Assembly: GCA_014058105.1 (NCBI GenBank)
Contig: JACGCM010002194.1
Location: 1 to 64,000 of the forward strand
Source of the DNA: Kingdonia uniflora
Lineage: Eukaryota; Streptophyta; Magnoliopsida; Ranunculales; Circaeasteraceae
Direction of reading: 5' to 3'
DNA: 64,000 nt
A program made the position numbers and the translations under genes. Below are positions 43,965 through 55,181 of the stretch, piece by piece (position 1 is the stretch's first letter; each line of letters begins with the position of its first letter). The notes under the pieces are model-generated. The model saw only the letters and a program-made list of their open reading frames with translations. It was not told where the DNA came from and ran no database searches.

Positions 43965-44790
43965 CCAGTAAATTTCTTGGTGAACCCTGAGTGTCACTGC
44001 AACCCTTCGACCCGACTGATGCGTGAGGGCGACCTTGAAATTTTTTAAATCTCCAATTTTGAGCAAACACGAGGGGCAAGGATGGTTGAAAGGCCGGACC
44101 CTCAGGAATGCATTGGGGGCGAACGCATCTTACTTCGCTGCGGCTCAGTCCTTTAAAGTCCAGTAAATTTCCTAGTTTCCTCTAAGTATCATGTTAACCC
44201 TTCGACACGACTGATACTTGGGGGAAAACTTGAAAATTTTCAAGCTTCCAACATTCGAGCAAACTCAAGGGGCACGAATGGTCGAAAGGCCAAACCCCCA
44301 GGAATGCGTTGGCGATGAACATGTCTTGCTTCGCTGTGGCTCATGCCTTCAAAGTCCAGTGAATTTATTGGTTTTTTCAAAGTATCATGACAACCTTTTG
44401 ACCCAACTGATACTTGGGGGCGACCTTGAAAATTTTCAAGCTTCCAACATTCGAGCAAACTCGTGGGACAGGAATGGTCGAAAGACTGGACCCTCGGGAA
44501 TGCGTTGGCGGTGAATACGTCTTACTTCGTTGTAGCTCAGGCCTTCGATGTCCAGTAAATTTTTTGGTTTCCTCTAAGTAGAATGTCACCCTCTGCCTGA
44601 CTGATACTTAGGGCGACCTCAAAAATTTTCAAACTCCCAACATTCGAGCAAACTCAAGGGGCACGGATGGTCGTGAGACTGGACCCTTGAGAATGCATTG
44701 GGGGTGACCACGTCTTACTTCACTGTGGCTTAGGCCTCCGTAGTCCGGTAAATTTCTTGGTTCTAACAAAGTATCACAACCATCTCGCAG
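43965..44790 (+). repeat. 195-bp tandem repeat array, about 4.2 copies
   Basis: The landmark CCAGTAAATTT recurs at 43965, 44160, 44356 and 44552, with a CCGGTAAATTT variant at 44755. ACTGATACTTGGGGG recurs with the same period. Units also share GAGCAAACTCAAGGGGCACG and GGAATGCGTTGG. Tandem arrays between pol and the 3' LTR are known for the Tat lineage. Confidence 0.9.
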
Positions 44791-45181
44791 TTCTCCAAGG
44801 TTCGATCACTCCACAATCATTCGACAGTTAAAACATACGCAAATACAAGTATACAAAAATATCTACAATCTTACCACATATAAGAAGTTTCAGAACAATA
44901 AATATTAGAGAAGCAGTTTCAACAAAACTCAATTCAAATCATGTCCAGAACAAACGTTAAGAATCTTGCACAATAATTCAATACAGATCAAGATTCACAC
45001 AAATCAGTCTCAAGTACAGTCCACAAACCAAACAAAATCAGTACAGTACAAGTCAAATTCAGTACAGCAGCTCAAGGCAATAACAAGTTCAAAGATCAAC
45101 TCCAAAGAAAGATAAACATCGTTCAAATATTATAACCCAACAGAAAATAAGAAAAACAGGCATGACACTCCAATACAAATA
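44791..45181. other. AT-rich spacer after the array
   Basis: No ORF. Contains repeated CAATTCA/CAAATCA-type short words. It would be the 3' UTR side of the antisense gene. Confidence 0.5.
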
Positions 45182-47309
45182 CCTCATATCGGCATGACTG
45201 CCACTTCTTCCCTAACAGGTTTTTTAGTGCTAACACCTTCAGTACCCACAGTTGAAGGTCTTGACCCTGCACCTTCAGTGACTACTTCAGTTGTAGCTAT
45301 AGCAGCAGCACCATCGTCTACAGGAGCCTCCACACCACCTCCACCACCTCCATCAGCAACACCAACCTCCCTTTCCTTCGTCTACAAAGCATCTTCTACA
45401 ACAGGATCTTGGATATCAGGCAAACATTGTAGAGTTATAGGATCAAGCCCCATATCCTTTATGAAATCCTTCATCCTAACATTATCCGAAACTTCAACAT
45501 CAAATTGTGCTTGGTAGCGCTCTTTTAGTATTCTCTTTTCCTTCTCATGATCAACAAACTTCGACACATCATCTGCTCATGATTGAAACGTTGACCCTCC
45601 AGTCTCTTCTCGAATGTATCATTGATGGCCTCTAGATATCGCCACTAAACTTTGTTCTTAGACAACAACGACGCTTCTGTCGCCCGAGCAAGCTCCAGAC
45701 TGTCAATCGCCTCCCATAACCTTCTTTTTCCTACTTTCACTGCCATATTGTATGATTATGCCCAAGCATCTGTCTGCTAGAGTATTTGAGTTGTCAGTAC
45801 TTCTTAAAGCATGAAACACCTAAGAAAATTTGAAAATTTCATAAGAAATAATAGATAGTTACCTGATACATAATCCTCTTCATCTGCCAAGAAGCCTCGT
45901 CTGGGTCAGCATCGCAGAGCTCCGCCATCAAAGCAGCCTTGGCCATAACCTGCTCTTCTCGCTTAGCCTCCATCATTTCTTCTCCCTCATCATTTGCATC
46001 ATCTTCCCCCAATGCCCTATGCCTTTTGCGCTGAACAACCCTCGTCTGTTGTACTTTTGGAGACTCGGGGACAACTTTGCCTTTCCCTTTCTCATCTTGT
46101 GTTGATGCCCGCCTTTGCCTCAGTCTCGAAGCATCACTAGCCACTTCGGGAACTGGCACTGCCTGCTTTGACTTCCTTTTTTCCTTCATAACATACTGAA
46201 CCTTCCTTGCTAAATCGCCCCCCTTCATTCCTTCGTTCACTTTTGAAATACCTTCGCTTCTCTTTTTCTTTGGTGGCTTCGACGTAATGGGTACATTTCA
46301 AAGCAGGGAATCAGTTTTCTTCTTCCTCTTCCTCTTGATACCAAGGCTCTTGAAAATATAATTCACCCACTCCGCGTCAGAATTGAGTAAGGCGATAATA
46401 TAATCCCTCGGATTCTCCCAAGACCGGTTAGTCGGACCTACAGAACAAAAAGAAAGACCATTATCAGTTTATTCGATCAATACCTCAAACAAAATAATCC
46501 ACAAATAACTTACTAGGATTATAAACTTAATGCTACAATCTATAAGGGTCCTCCCCTTCGACATTCTCAAAAATACCCTGTACCACAACTAAACCTTTAT
46601 TCCACCCTCGACCCATCGAGCATAGATCAAACAACCTGGGCTTCTCTTGGTGACACTGGATGTAGTACGTACCCACATTATGGTTTGCCCTCCTCAATGT
46701 TATATTCATACACTCTACTACCCTCATCATCTCGTAAAAATTTCCATTTATCTGAACCGGGGTAACTTCCCAAAAATTTAACACCTCCTTCACAAGCCTC
46801 CGAAGAGAAAGTTGCATTCCTAGTCAAATTTGACCCCTGTACGCCATTATCCCCTCTCGAGGGTTCAACTTGAAAGATAACCTTGTTCCCGCCGCACTCA
46901 ACACCACCCCTACCTTCGACAACTCCAACTTGGTAGTAAATCGATCTAATCTCACCTTATCTCTAGCCGAGACAGAACCATCAGCCTTTTCCGACTCAGT
47001 CAACTCCCCACTATCATCACTCTACTCCCCCCCTCTCCTCTCACCATCCGAAGGTCTAGCATTACCCTTGTTTTTCTCCCCTTCCCCTATCTCTTCTTCA
47101 TCACTATCCTCAGTTACCGCCATCTTTCGAAGTCTATTACTCAAAAACCTACCCGTCGGTACCATCACCGCTAACGGGGTATCGGTTACAATATCAAACA
47201 CTTTTAAGTCACTGCCCTCATCCATCAGAGCACGGCCTGAAACACTAGCCTCATTTTCTTCGACTTCTTCGTCTATCAGCCTCATTCTCGAAGCTCGATA
47301 GGTACGCAT
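45182..47309 (-). pseudogene. Tat-1 antisense gene A (putative gypsy-type transposon domain plus coiled coil)
   Basis: Three exons on the minus strand: 47309-46514, 46437-45863 and 45776-45182. Introns are 46513-46438 and 45862-45777, each GT...AG (the first GTAAGT...TGTAG). Exon 1 opens MRTYRASRMRLIDEEVEE, has an acidic linker, and then a domain with LVKEVLNFWEVTPVQINGN, GTYYIQCHQEKPRLFDLC and GRGWNKGLVVVQG. This pattern resembles the plant 'Transposase_28 / putative gypsy-type transposon' family. Exon 2 is basic (KRKRKKK, QRKRHR), suggesting nuclear location. Exon 3 is a coiled coil with DNVRMKDFIKDMG. Tat-2 has the same gene. Stops (about 47028, 46810, 45756) and one frame change break it. 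Function unknown; additional antisense ORFs are described for Tat elements. Confidence 0.75.
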
Positions 47310-47315
47310 CTTATC

Positions 47316-47598
47316 CTACAGAAGAAGAGGCATGTAATTAGATTGATACATTCGATTATTACATGTCAGTAACCCATTTTTCATCTACCCTCTCCAATAG
47401 ATACAAACAAAGTCAAAAACTCGATCCTTAACCCAGTCCTTTCGTCAATACCCTTAAAATCCTAAAATGGGCAAGAACCCAAACTCATGAATTTCCCATG
47501 TCTACGATTATAACCTCTCAACTTTAAACCCAGATGATCCTACTTATAGGTACAGAAGGCACACACAAACAGAAATAGACAGAGATCAATCGACATAC
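47316..47598 (-). other. 5'-leader intron of Tat-1 antisense gene A
   Basis: Donor CAG|GTATGT at 47598 and acceptor CTGTAG| at 47316 on the minus strand, seven bases before the ATG. Tat-2 has an intron of almost the same size at the same place (54759-55034). Confidence 0.65.
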
Positions 47599-47753
47599 CT
47601 GTGTTAGCAAAAGTACAATCAAGCAGCAAATCAGTTGATATCCAGAAACAACTTCAGTAATCTTTCCCAAGCTTCACGTAACAATGGTGTACGTCCTCTT
47701 CCTCTTACTCTCTGGTTTATCTCTATGAATGGTACCTTTGGTTATTTCCCCCT

Positions 47754-47763
47754 CACATATATA
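47754..47763 (-). promoter_or_regulatory. TATA box of Tat-1 antisense gene A
   Basis: GGTATATATG on the minus strand, about 160 bp upstream of the leader-intron donor. The equivalent in Tat-2 is GATATATATAAG at 55182-55193. Confidence 0.5.
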
Positions 47764-47769
47764 CCTCCT

Positions 47770-48553
47770 CGGAATAACAAAAGGGCCTCGATTTCCAAAC
47801 CACTATCATTGTCACTCCCCCCTACCTCGACTTTTCGGATGAGATGGGTTTTGACCAATTTACCACTCATTCACCTTACGTGCGAATCGTACGCTCACTC
47901 TGAATTAGTTGTTAACTCAAAGCCATTCGAACCTTCTAATCCTCATTCGAAGCCATCTCGTCAAATCCCAATATTCAATCACCCTTTTCTGTAAAATGTG
48001 TAAAAAAATCATGATTTCCTGCATGGCATACAGCCCAAGGAACACGCACTGTTAAATCAGACCAGCTGTATGGGATGTCAGTCCGTCACTCAAATCCAAG
48101 AAACCTTCAGCATACCTACTTCACACACACAAGTAATCGACTATACTGTGTCTCAAACATTCATCCACAGATAACCCCACATTCTATTTTAAAATATATC
48201 AAACATTTGATCTACAGCACATTCGACAACTCAGAATTTCATTTCTTTATTACTTCGACAAATTAGACTTTTATTTTGGCAGATTACACTTTTTACTTTG
48301 ACAGTTCAAAATTTTACTTGTTCACAGATTAGACCTTCTACTTCGACACTTCAGACATGTTACTTCGACAATTCAAAATGTTACTTCGAGCATTGAAAAT
48401 TCTACTTGCAGATAGTACTAAAAAATAATTCGGCAGTTATATTAGCAACTCCCAATTTCATTCAAAATAAATCAAAACAGTACAATCCAAACAACAAATA
48501 CAAATAGCCTTCTATACCCATCTTAAACACTCAACAAACTAGTAAGAAGCCCC
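47770..48553. other. Upstream region of antisense gene A, with TTCGACA motif cluster
   Basis: No ORF. From 48220 to 48395 the word CTTCGACA or a close form occurs about six times every 20-45 bases. Tat-2 has a similar cluster (55695-55868) at the same distance from its TATA box. Confidence 0.55.
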
Positions 48554-48879
48554 CTATTTATCATAAGGACGCTTCTCCTCGCTCCTAGCCTCAGCAGTAG
48601 AATCCTCATGCTCCACCATCTCTTCTGCAAATGATTCCTGCAAGGGCAACCGATGGCTCAAAAACGGATCCATCATCTGAAGACCCCCCCCACTATTATT
48701 CAAAGGACATTCCAGCAATGGGTTCCCTGGGTTCTGCTTCAAATAGGTCTGTCATCTCCACGTCAATATCTTAATTGCCAAGAAACCTCCGTTTCAGCTC
48801 CAACGTCTTTTCCCGCACTCGAATAGCTTTTGCCAAAATTCGGTCCTGCTGCTTGGCCTTGGGACGAAGAAGAAGACAT
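48554..48879 (-). pseudogene. Tat-1 small antisense ORF S1
   Basis: ATG at 48879 opens MSSSSSQGQAAGPNFGK. A frame change gives AKAIRVREKTLELKRRFLGN, a TAA, then DIDVEMTDLFEAEPREPI. The C-terminal 40 residues (MMDPFLSHRLPLQESFAEEM, ending EEKRPYDK) match Tat-2's S1. A TATA box CATTATATA (48931-48939, minus-strand TATATAATG) lies 52 nt upstream, with a CT-rich leader. Unknown function; paralogous to S2. Confidence 0.6.
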
Positions 48880-49144
48880 TATGTTCAGAAGAAGAAAGAA
48901 GAAATATGAGAAATTCTCCTCGCAACACCCCATTATATACATGAAGGTACATTTAAAGCATTCTCTAATATCATGTTACATTCATTACAGTCTTCAATTC
49001 TTCTCCTTGAAAACTCAACAGTCTGAACTTCCCAACTTCCTAGACATAACCATTTCATATGTATCCGCATTCAAGCCACATTTCCAAGGACATGCAGTCA
49101 ACCAAATCCCCAGCATCGAACCATCGACCCCCATCACATTTCGT

Positions 49145-49362
49145 CTCACACCTCTTTCACAGAGTTTCAAATAATACAGGGTTATCTTCGTCTCACACCT
49201 CTTTTACTAAGTATATACCCATTATATACTTCGAATAATGCAGGGTTATCTTCGTCTCACACCTCTTTTACTAAGTATATACCCATTATATACTTCGAAT
49301 AATGCAGGGTTATCTTCGTCTCATACCTCTTTTACTAAGTATATACCCATTATATACTTCGA
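49145..49362. repeat. 64-bp tandem repeat, about 3.3 copies
   Basis: CAGGGTTATCTTCGTCTCAC starts units at 49177, 49241 and 49305, and the partial ends fit the same period. Units 2 and 3 are almost identical. Absent from Tat-2. Confidence 0.9.
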
Positions 49363-49579
49363 AACAAGTTTTTTCCAACGTTCGATGAGATATATTTGCT
49401 ACCGCGCCTATAAGTCTATTCATCCATAATGCCTACCAGATACAAACACACAAAATTGTAGCAAAACATTATTCGCATTCCATTCCACAAATTACAAATT
49501 TCAACAACAGAAACAACAAATTTGCAAATCCAAATATACAAAACCACAACAACAACAACAACCTTCAAAATACAGTCCC

Positions 49580-49972
49580 AAAAAAAAAATAAAGGACAAA
49601 AAACTTCATCATCGCCACCTTACCAACGCATCAAGCAGGACCTGCCCTATTTTTAGACTGGTCAGTTTCACTCGCCGAGCCTTGTTCCTCCAGCTACTCT
49701 TCTGCCTGAACAAGACATTCGGCCAAAGCTATCAGGTAGAGGTAACGTTCTTCAGTAATAGTCAAATAAAACTTCATCTGCATCCTGAAGTAAGAATAAG
49801 GCTCCCCATTGATGGGTTCCCCAGGCTCTAGCTCTACCAGATCAGGCATGTCCTAGTCGAGGTCATGGTCACTGAAAAATTTCAACTTCAGCTATACAGT
49901 TTTCTGACCTATACGATGGTCTCTGGCAAATCTCATCCACTTCGGACAGCGAGTATTGGGCGAGGTATCCAT
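49580..49972 (-). pseudogene. Tat-1 small antisense ORF S2
   Basis: ATG at 49972 opens MDTSPNTRCPKWMRFARDHR. It continues LKLKFFSDHDLD, a TAG, then DMPDLVELEPGEPINGEPYS and RYLYLIALAECLVQAEE. A TATA-like TATAAG (minus strand, 50057-50052) lies 80 nt upstream. The 'F-x-x-x-D-x-D...MPDLxExEPGEPI' core shows it is a paralogue of S1. Two TAG codons interrupt it. Confidence 0.6.
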
Positions 49973-50217
49973 GACGTTTGTCGAGAGATTCAGAGAAAGG
50001 AGAAGAAGATGCAAGCGAAAAAGATATACATTGTCACTCCCTCCATGAGCTTACTTATAGACCTATTAAATATCATTCATTACTCCATAACCACCAACAT
50101 TCCTTAAATACCCTACTTTATTGCCTCCTACAAAAAATCAATAGTCCACTGTTCGACCACTGACTACAAACATTTTTTCTCAACAAATGCCTCTACACCT
50201 ATTTTTGAGACCCTTGC

Positions 50218-50231
50218 TGAGAAAGAGCGAA
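50218..50231 (+). other. Tat-1 polypurine tract
   Basis: TGAGAAAGAGCGAA directly before the 3' LTR start TGTAGTAGCC. Equivalent to TGAGAGGGGGAAAA in Tat-2. Confidence 0.75.
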
Positions 50232-50930
50232 TGTAGTAGCCTACTCGCAGCCTTCTACCCCAGTCAAATACACAAAGGCTACCTCAGAGCCTACTCAATT
50301 ATCTCGAAGCCCACTCAACCTATAAACAAGCCTCCCAAGGATTATCCAAAGATGAAGCTTTGACTCTGAACAGGCCTCGAAGACGAACTCTACATCGCAT
50401 CAAAAAAACTTTAACCATATCCATAAATGGTTGAAGTATGATAGGACAGATAACCAGCTCACTAGACAAGATGGCGGCGTGGTTGGTCCTTGCAGCAACA
50501 GTAACAGACCTAACAACTGTTAAAGTACAAAAACAGACCTAACAACTGTTACAGTGATAGCTTCGATATTTCCGGCGTCCATACCCACTTCGGGATACCC
50601 GCTCGATATCCGGATGGTACCCTTGAAATATGGCCTAACCTTGGTGACTCAGCCCTTTCTATTTTCTATAAATAGGTGAGATGGGGAACCAAGGAGAGGT
50701 TACTAAATTTCTCCCCTGAGCCCTTATAGTTTACCTTCGATCACCCTGCAAAACCCAATATTATAACCTTCGACTACTCGACAGTAATATAAACATTCTT
50801 AAAAATCCTCATCAGAGGTCGTTAAGAGTCGCATTCTAGGCCTCCACGCAAGTATATTTTCAGTAGATTAACTAACCTATAGATTATATATTTGATTTCC
50901 TTTGATAAAGGATTAACCCCGTGGTGTAAG
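50232..50930 (+). repeat. Tat-1 3' LTR (3'-truncated)
   Basis: Starts TGTAGTAGCCTACTC after the purine tract and stops at GGTGTAAG, about 40 bases short of the LTR end seen at 38478. Copia-3 continues at once. Confidence 0.85.
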
Positions 50931-51560
50931 AGGCAGAGTATATGGCAGTGACTGAGGCGAAAAAAGAATCTATTTGGATGAAAGGTCTTTTACGCGATTT
51001 AGGCATTAAGATGGATCATCTTGATATTTTATGTGATAGTCAGAGTGCTATCTTCATGGCCAAAGATCAGGTTCATTATCAACGTACTAAACATATTGAT
51101 GTACGCTATCACTTTGTTAGAGAAGTCCTAGAAGAGGGTGTGATTTTGTTGAAGAAGAATCACACCAAGGATAACCGGTGGATATGTTTGCGATATTATT
51201 TCGGGAATTAAGTTCAATCATTGTTTGGACTTAGTTTAAATTCATTATGTTGATTGATTAGATTTTTTGTGAACTACGGGCGACTTGATCCACTGTACGT
51301 AGGCAAACATTGATTTAGTACAGTCAATTTTGACTCCTTGTGGCATTTGGCTTGTTTTGGTCCTTTGGGATGCTTGGTTTTGGATTTGGTTCTTTTGGGG
51401 ACGCTTGGTTTGGTTGGTTTCCTTGGGCCGTTTGTGTGTTTGGGTCTTTGGAGACATTTGATGATGGAGAGGGGTTTATTTGGGTCTATTTGGATGGTTT
51501 CAATGATCGGCTCAGATTTTGGCTTGTTTTGTTGGCAAAATTTTCACCAAGATGGAGATT
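50931..51560 (+). pseudogene. Copia-3 RNase H, right part, and 3' spacer
   Basis: [20 protein letters not shown] and DSQSAIFMAKDQVHYQRTKH resume the frame broken at 37809. About 22 bases of the target are missing between the two halves. The stop is followed by the same G/T-rich spacer as in Copia-1 and Copia-2, and a purine tract CAAGATGGAGATT (51548-51560). Confidence 0.85.
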
Positions 51561-51917
51561 TCTAGGGGCTGCCTGCTGCCTTGGTTATTCGAACGAGGCT
51601 AATAGTCGTTCGAACGACCCTTCAATAACTACTTAGAATTTTTGCCCAAGTGCCCAAGTCATTCGAACGACTTCATATTTTGTTCGAACGACCTTTGATG
51701 AACTCCCAAGAATTTTGGCCCGGACACCAATTTCATTCGAACGATTTCAGATTTCGTTCGAACAAAAATGTAGAATCTGGTTTTTTTGATGGTTTTATAA
51801 CCACTTGCTTTCCTCGAGATTTGAGCGATTATAAATTGATTTTCAAGTATATAAAGGGAAACTTAAGTTCTTTTAGAGCTATCCTTGAGTCAATCCTTTG
51901 TGAGATCAAATTGGGGA
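51561..51917 (+). repeat. Copia-3 3' LTR, left part
   Basis: Starts TCTAGGGGCTGCC (from TGTTGGGGCTGCC), has six TTCGAA palindromes and TATATAAA at 51848-51855. It is broken at GGGAA|TGTTGTAG by the Tat-2 insertion. Confidence 0.85.
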
Positions 51918-52165
51918 ATGTTGTAGCCTACTCGTACTCTTCGAGCAGACAGCCGAAGCCTACTTCATAGCCTACTCGAATACATTGAAGCCCTCTCAAC
52001 CCCTAAAAAAGGCTCCTCATAAACCCCCCAGAGACGAACCATCGATGCCTGACAGAACTTCGAGAACGGATCAGTACATTGCAACAAACATCCTTCGACC
52101 ATATCTACATACGGTCGAAGTACGAAGAGACAAACAACCATCTTACCGGACAGAACTTTGAGAAT
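51918..52165 (+). repeat. Tat-2 5' LTR, truncated
   Basis: Matches the first 250 bases of 57465-58279, with similarity ending at TTTGAGAAT. Confidence 0.85.
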
Positions 52166-52579
52166 ATTCAGAGTTTGATCATACTACAGTCAATCAAATA
52201 GATCAACTTCCTATTTCGAACAGATTAAATGTTTACTTAAGAAATACAAAAACACTCGCTAAATGCCATCAAATGCAGAGAACACTTAGTATATTACCCG
52301 TCAGAAGAAACAGCTGCAGTTTAATTCAAAAATCAATCAGCAAGAGTCCAAAAACAAGGAAAATCAACAGCATGTGCATTCAAATTACAGATATTCATGG
52401 AAACAAGCATCAATATGTTCAGCATCAACCGCAGAAGTTCAACAGCTAACAAAAACAAAAAATAAACCCCCCTTTGCTGAGATCCAATACTTACAGAAAA
52501 CCGCAAACATCGTTCACAATATTACAACTTAACATCACAACCAGTAGAAGAAGATATGCGAATCCTACCTCAAAATGCC
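52166..52579. other. Tat-2 spacer before antisense gene A
   Basis: AT-rich, no ORF. Position corresponds to 44791-45181 in Tat-1. No 195-bp repeat units remain. Confidence 0.5.
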
Positions 52580-54751
52580 TCACGTGGACGCTGTTGCACC
52601 CTCTGGCTCCACAGTTACCCCAGCACCACCAACCTCAGCAGCCTCACGCAACCCTTCGATCAGACCATCAAAATTTCTATCAATAGGCGCTACAAGGGGC
52701 GCACCCTCAACATCATCCCCAATACCCCCAAGTGCTTCCTCAACAGCGTTCAGCTCCCCTCCCTTCACCTGCAATTCATCCCCCTCTAAAAGTCTCGGAG
52801 AAATAGGATAAGGCTACAACGTATCAACATCCTACCCCATACCATCAATAAAGTTTTTCAACCTCACATTCTCTATGCACTCCTTATCATACTGCCCCTG
52901 GAAACCTACCCTCTGTTCCGCTTTCGCCTTCTCACACGTCTTTTGCTTGGCCGACCACTCCCGCTCCAACCTTGATCGCTGCTGCTCGAGCCTCTCGTCA
53001 TAAGAGTCTGTAAGCACATCTATATCTTACTTCAACTTCCTGACTTAAGATACCCATGATGCCTCCTTACCACGAGAAAAATCTAGATTTTCCTATGATT
53101 GTCGCAGCTTCGCCTTCACCGACTTCATTGCCTTGTTAAAAGTCTCTACCCAGACTTCAGTCTGCTAAAAATACTCCAGAAATTAGTGAACCTCAAAACT
53201 CGAGCAATTAGCTAAAAAATTTCAAAATATCGATACCCAAGTTATATATAGTTACCTGAGACATGTGCTTCTTTATCTCCTTCGAAGTTTCATCAGGATC
53301 ATCCTCCCAGAGCTCAACCATCGACGCCTGCTTCGCCACAGCCAGCTCCTGTCGCTCAGCTTCCGCCATTTCTTCATCTTCCTCCATTGTATCATCCTCC
53401 CCAAGTACCTTATGTCTCTTACGTTGAATAACTTCTGATTGCTTTACCTTAGGGGATTTGGGCACTACCCGACCCTTCCCTTTCTCGGCTTGAGAAGGAA
53501 GCTATTTTGCCTTCATCATCGAAGCCTCTCCACCCCCTTCAGCCTCTGGCGCCGCTTGCTTCGCACCCCTCTGCGACCTCGGCACAAGCTGGTAATTCCT
53601 CGGCAACTCTTCCCCTTCCATATCTTTTTTCTCTTTTGAAACACCTACCTCACTTTTTCTCCTTGATCGCTTCGGCGTAGCGGGTACGTCTCGAAGCTGG
53701 GAATCTACCTTTTTTCTCCTTTGCCTCTTAATCTTGAGACTATCAAACAAAAAATTTACCCAGTCTTCACTAGCCTGGAGCAGAGTATCAATGTAATTCA
53801 CCGGATTATCCCAAGACAAACTTCCCGGATCTGCAAAAATAAAGCAAAACACAGTTATCACTTATTTCAGAAGTACACCAGAAACAAACCTTCGATAGCA
53901 AACTTACTTCCGTTAAATACCCTATGATGTAATTTGTACGGGTCGTCGTTATCTACATTCTCGTAGTTGCCCCTTACTATCAGTAAATCTTTATTCCACC
54001 CCCGGCTTATTGAGCACTGATCGAATGACCAAGGCTTCTTTGGGTGACATTGGATGTGATATGTCCCCAGATTTTGACTGCCCTTCCTCGAATAAAAGGT
54101 GACAATGTTGAACCATTTAATTAAACCTCGACCCTCGCCAGCTAATTTCACATTCATCCCCTCTATCACCCTCATCATCTCATAACAATTACCGTTCATC
54201 TGCACCGGAGCTACCCCCCTAAAATTTAACACTTCTTTCACCAGTCGCCAAAGAGGCAGCTCTAGTCCCAATCGAATTTGACCCCTATAAGCCATAATTG
54301 CTTCCCCAGGGTCCAGTTTGAAAGTCAACCCTGCCCCCGCCACACTCAGTTGCACCCCCACCTTCGAGAGTTCTAATTTTGTGGAAAACCGATCTAACCT
54401 AACCCTATGTTTTGCCGAAATGGCATCCTTGATTTCATCCGACTCAGTTGAATCCTCGTTAACACCCCCCTGCACATTATTCCCCTCCCCACTACCCGAA
54501 GGTTCTACACCACATCCCCTCCCCCATGCTGTTTCCTCTTCATCACTATCTTCGGTCACTATCGTCCTTTGATGTTTTGTGACCGTATCACCTCCAGCCG
54601 GCAGAATCATCGACAACGGGGCCTCGGTCACCATATCAAACACCTCTAAATCGCTACCCTCGCCCATTGGGTCTCGACCAAACGTACTCGCCTGGGCCTC
54701 GCCAACCTCTTCATCCACCAGTTCTCGCCTTGAAGCTCGACGGCTGTACAT
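52580..54751 (-). pseudogene. Tat-2 antisense gene A (putative gypsy-type transposon domain plus coiled coil)
   Basis: Exons on the minus strand: 54751-53908 (open throughout), 53830-53256 and 53164-52580. Introns 53907-53831 (GTAAGT...TTGCAG) and 53255-53165 (GTAACT...TTTTAG). The total is about 668 codons. Exon 1 starts MYSRRASRRELVDEEVGEAQ. Its domain reads LWRLVKEVLNFRGVAPVQMN, WFNIVTFYSRKGSQNLGTYH and ISRGWNKDLLIVRG. Exon 2 has KRQRRKK and QRKRHK basic clusters and is 575 nt, exactly as in Tat-1. Exon 3 is a coiled coil (ERLEQQRSRLEREWSAKQKT, then ENVRLKNFIDGMG). About five TAG/TAA stops lie in exons 2-3. Start chosen because it follows the leader-intron acceptor. Confidence 0.8.
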
Positions 54752-54758
54752 TTTTTGC

Positions 54759-55034
54759 CTACAGAAGAAGAAGCATGATATTAGGGTGGAAAACTCGACA
54801 ATCTATTGTCTATCACCCTTACCTAATCTATCCACTCCAAATATTTCTCCTACCGCAAAAATCAGAAACATTAACTTGTCCAAAACAAAAAAACCCTCAC
54901 CAAATTTCTGGCCGGGTTGAAACCCAGTTCTACCAAGCCTCCATACTCCCAAAAATAACATCTTCACTACAAATGCAAAGTCTCCTACCTACCCAATCAA
55001 GCAGAATAAACATGACAAAGATCAAGTGACTTAC
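54759..55034 (-). other. 5'-leader intron of Tat-2 antisense gene A
   Basis: Donor CTA|GTAAGT at 55034, acceptor CTGTAG at 54759 (minus strand), seven bases before the ATG. 276 nt, against 283 nt in Tat-1. Confidence 0.7.
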
Positions 55035-55181
55035 TAGTGGTTAGTAGCCCTCTCCTCGAACAAGCAAGATCAGACTAGCAAAAGAAGCAGCAACCCCCAC
55101 GTTCGAAATAACGCATGTTCTCTTCTCCCAATCTTTTTGATTCTCACCAAAAAATAGTACAGTAATCACTCTTCTCTAACT

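Larger units (their letters stand above)
37804..50930 (+). mobile_element. Tat-1: Ty3/gypsy Tat-lineage element with antisense genes
   Basis: Two direct LTRs, primer site, gag, protease, RT, RNase H, aRNH, integrase, a 195-bp tandem array, antisense genes, polypurine tract. It sits inside the RNase H of Copia-3, whose reading resumes at 50931. The first about 30 bases of the left LTR and the last about 40 of the right LTR are missing. Confidence 0.9.

Noticed and set aside
43965..44790. CRISPR-like array
   Set aside because: Repeat units are contiguous and about 195 bp with no spacers; the genome is a plant.
45194..45517. 107-codon plus-strand ORF rich in Ser, Thr and Pro
   Set aside because: It lies opposite exon 3 of the Tat-1 antisense gene and is explained as its complement.
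46870..47301. 143-codon plus-strand ORF rich in Ser and Leu
   Set aside because: Shadow of the acidic first exon of the antisense gene; Tat-2 shows the same mirror ORF at 54318-54920.
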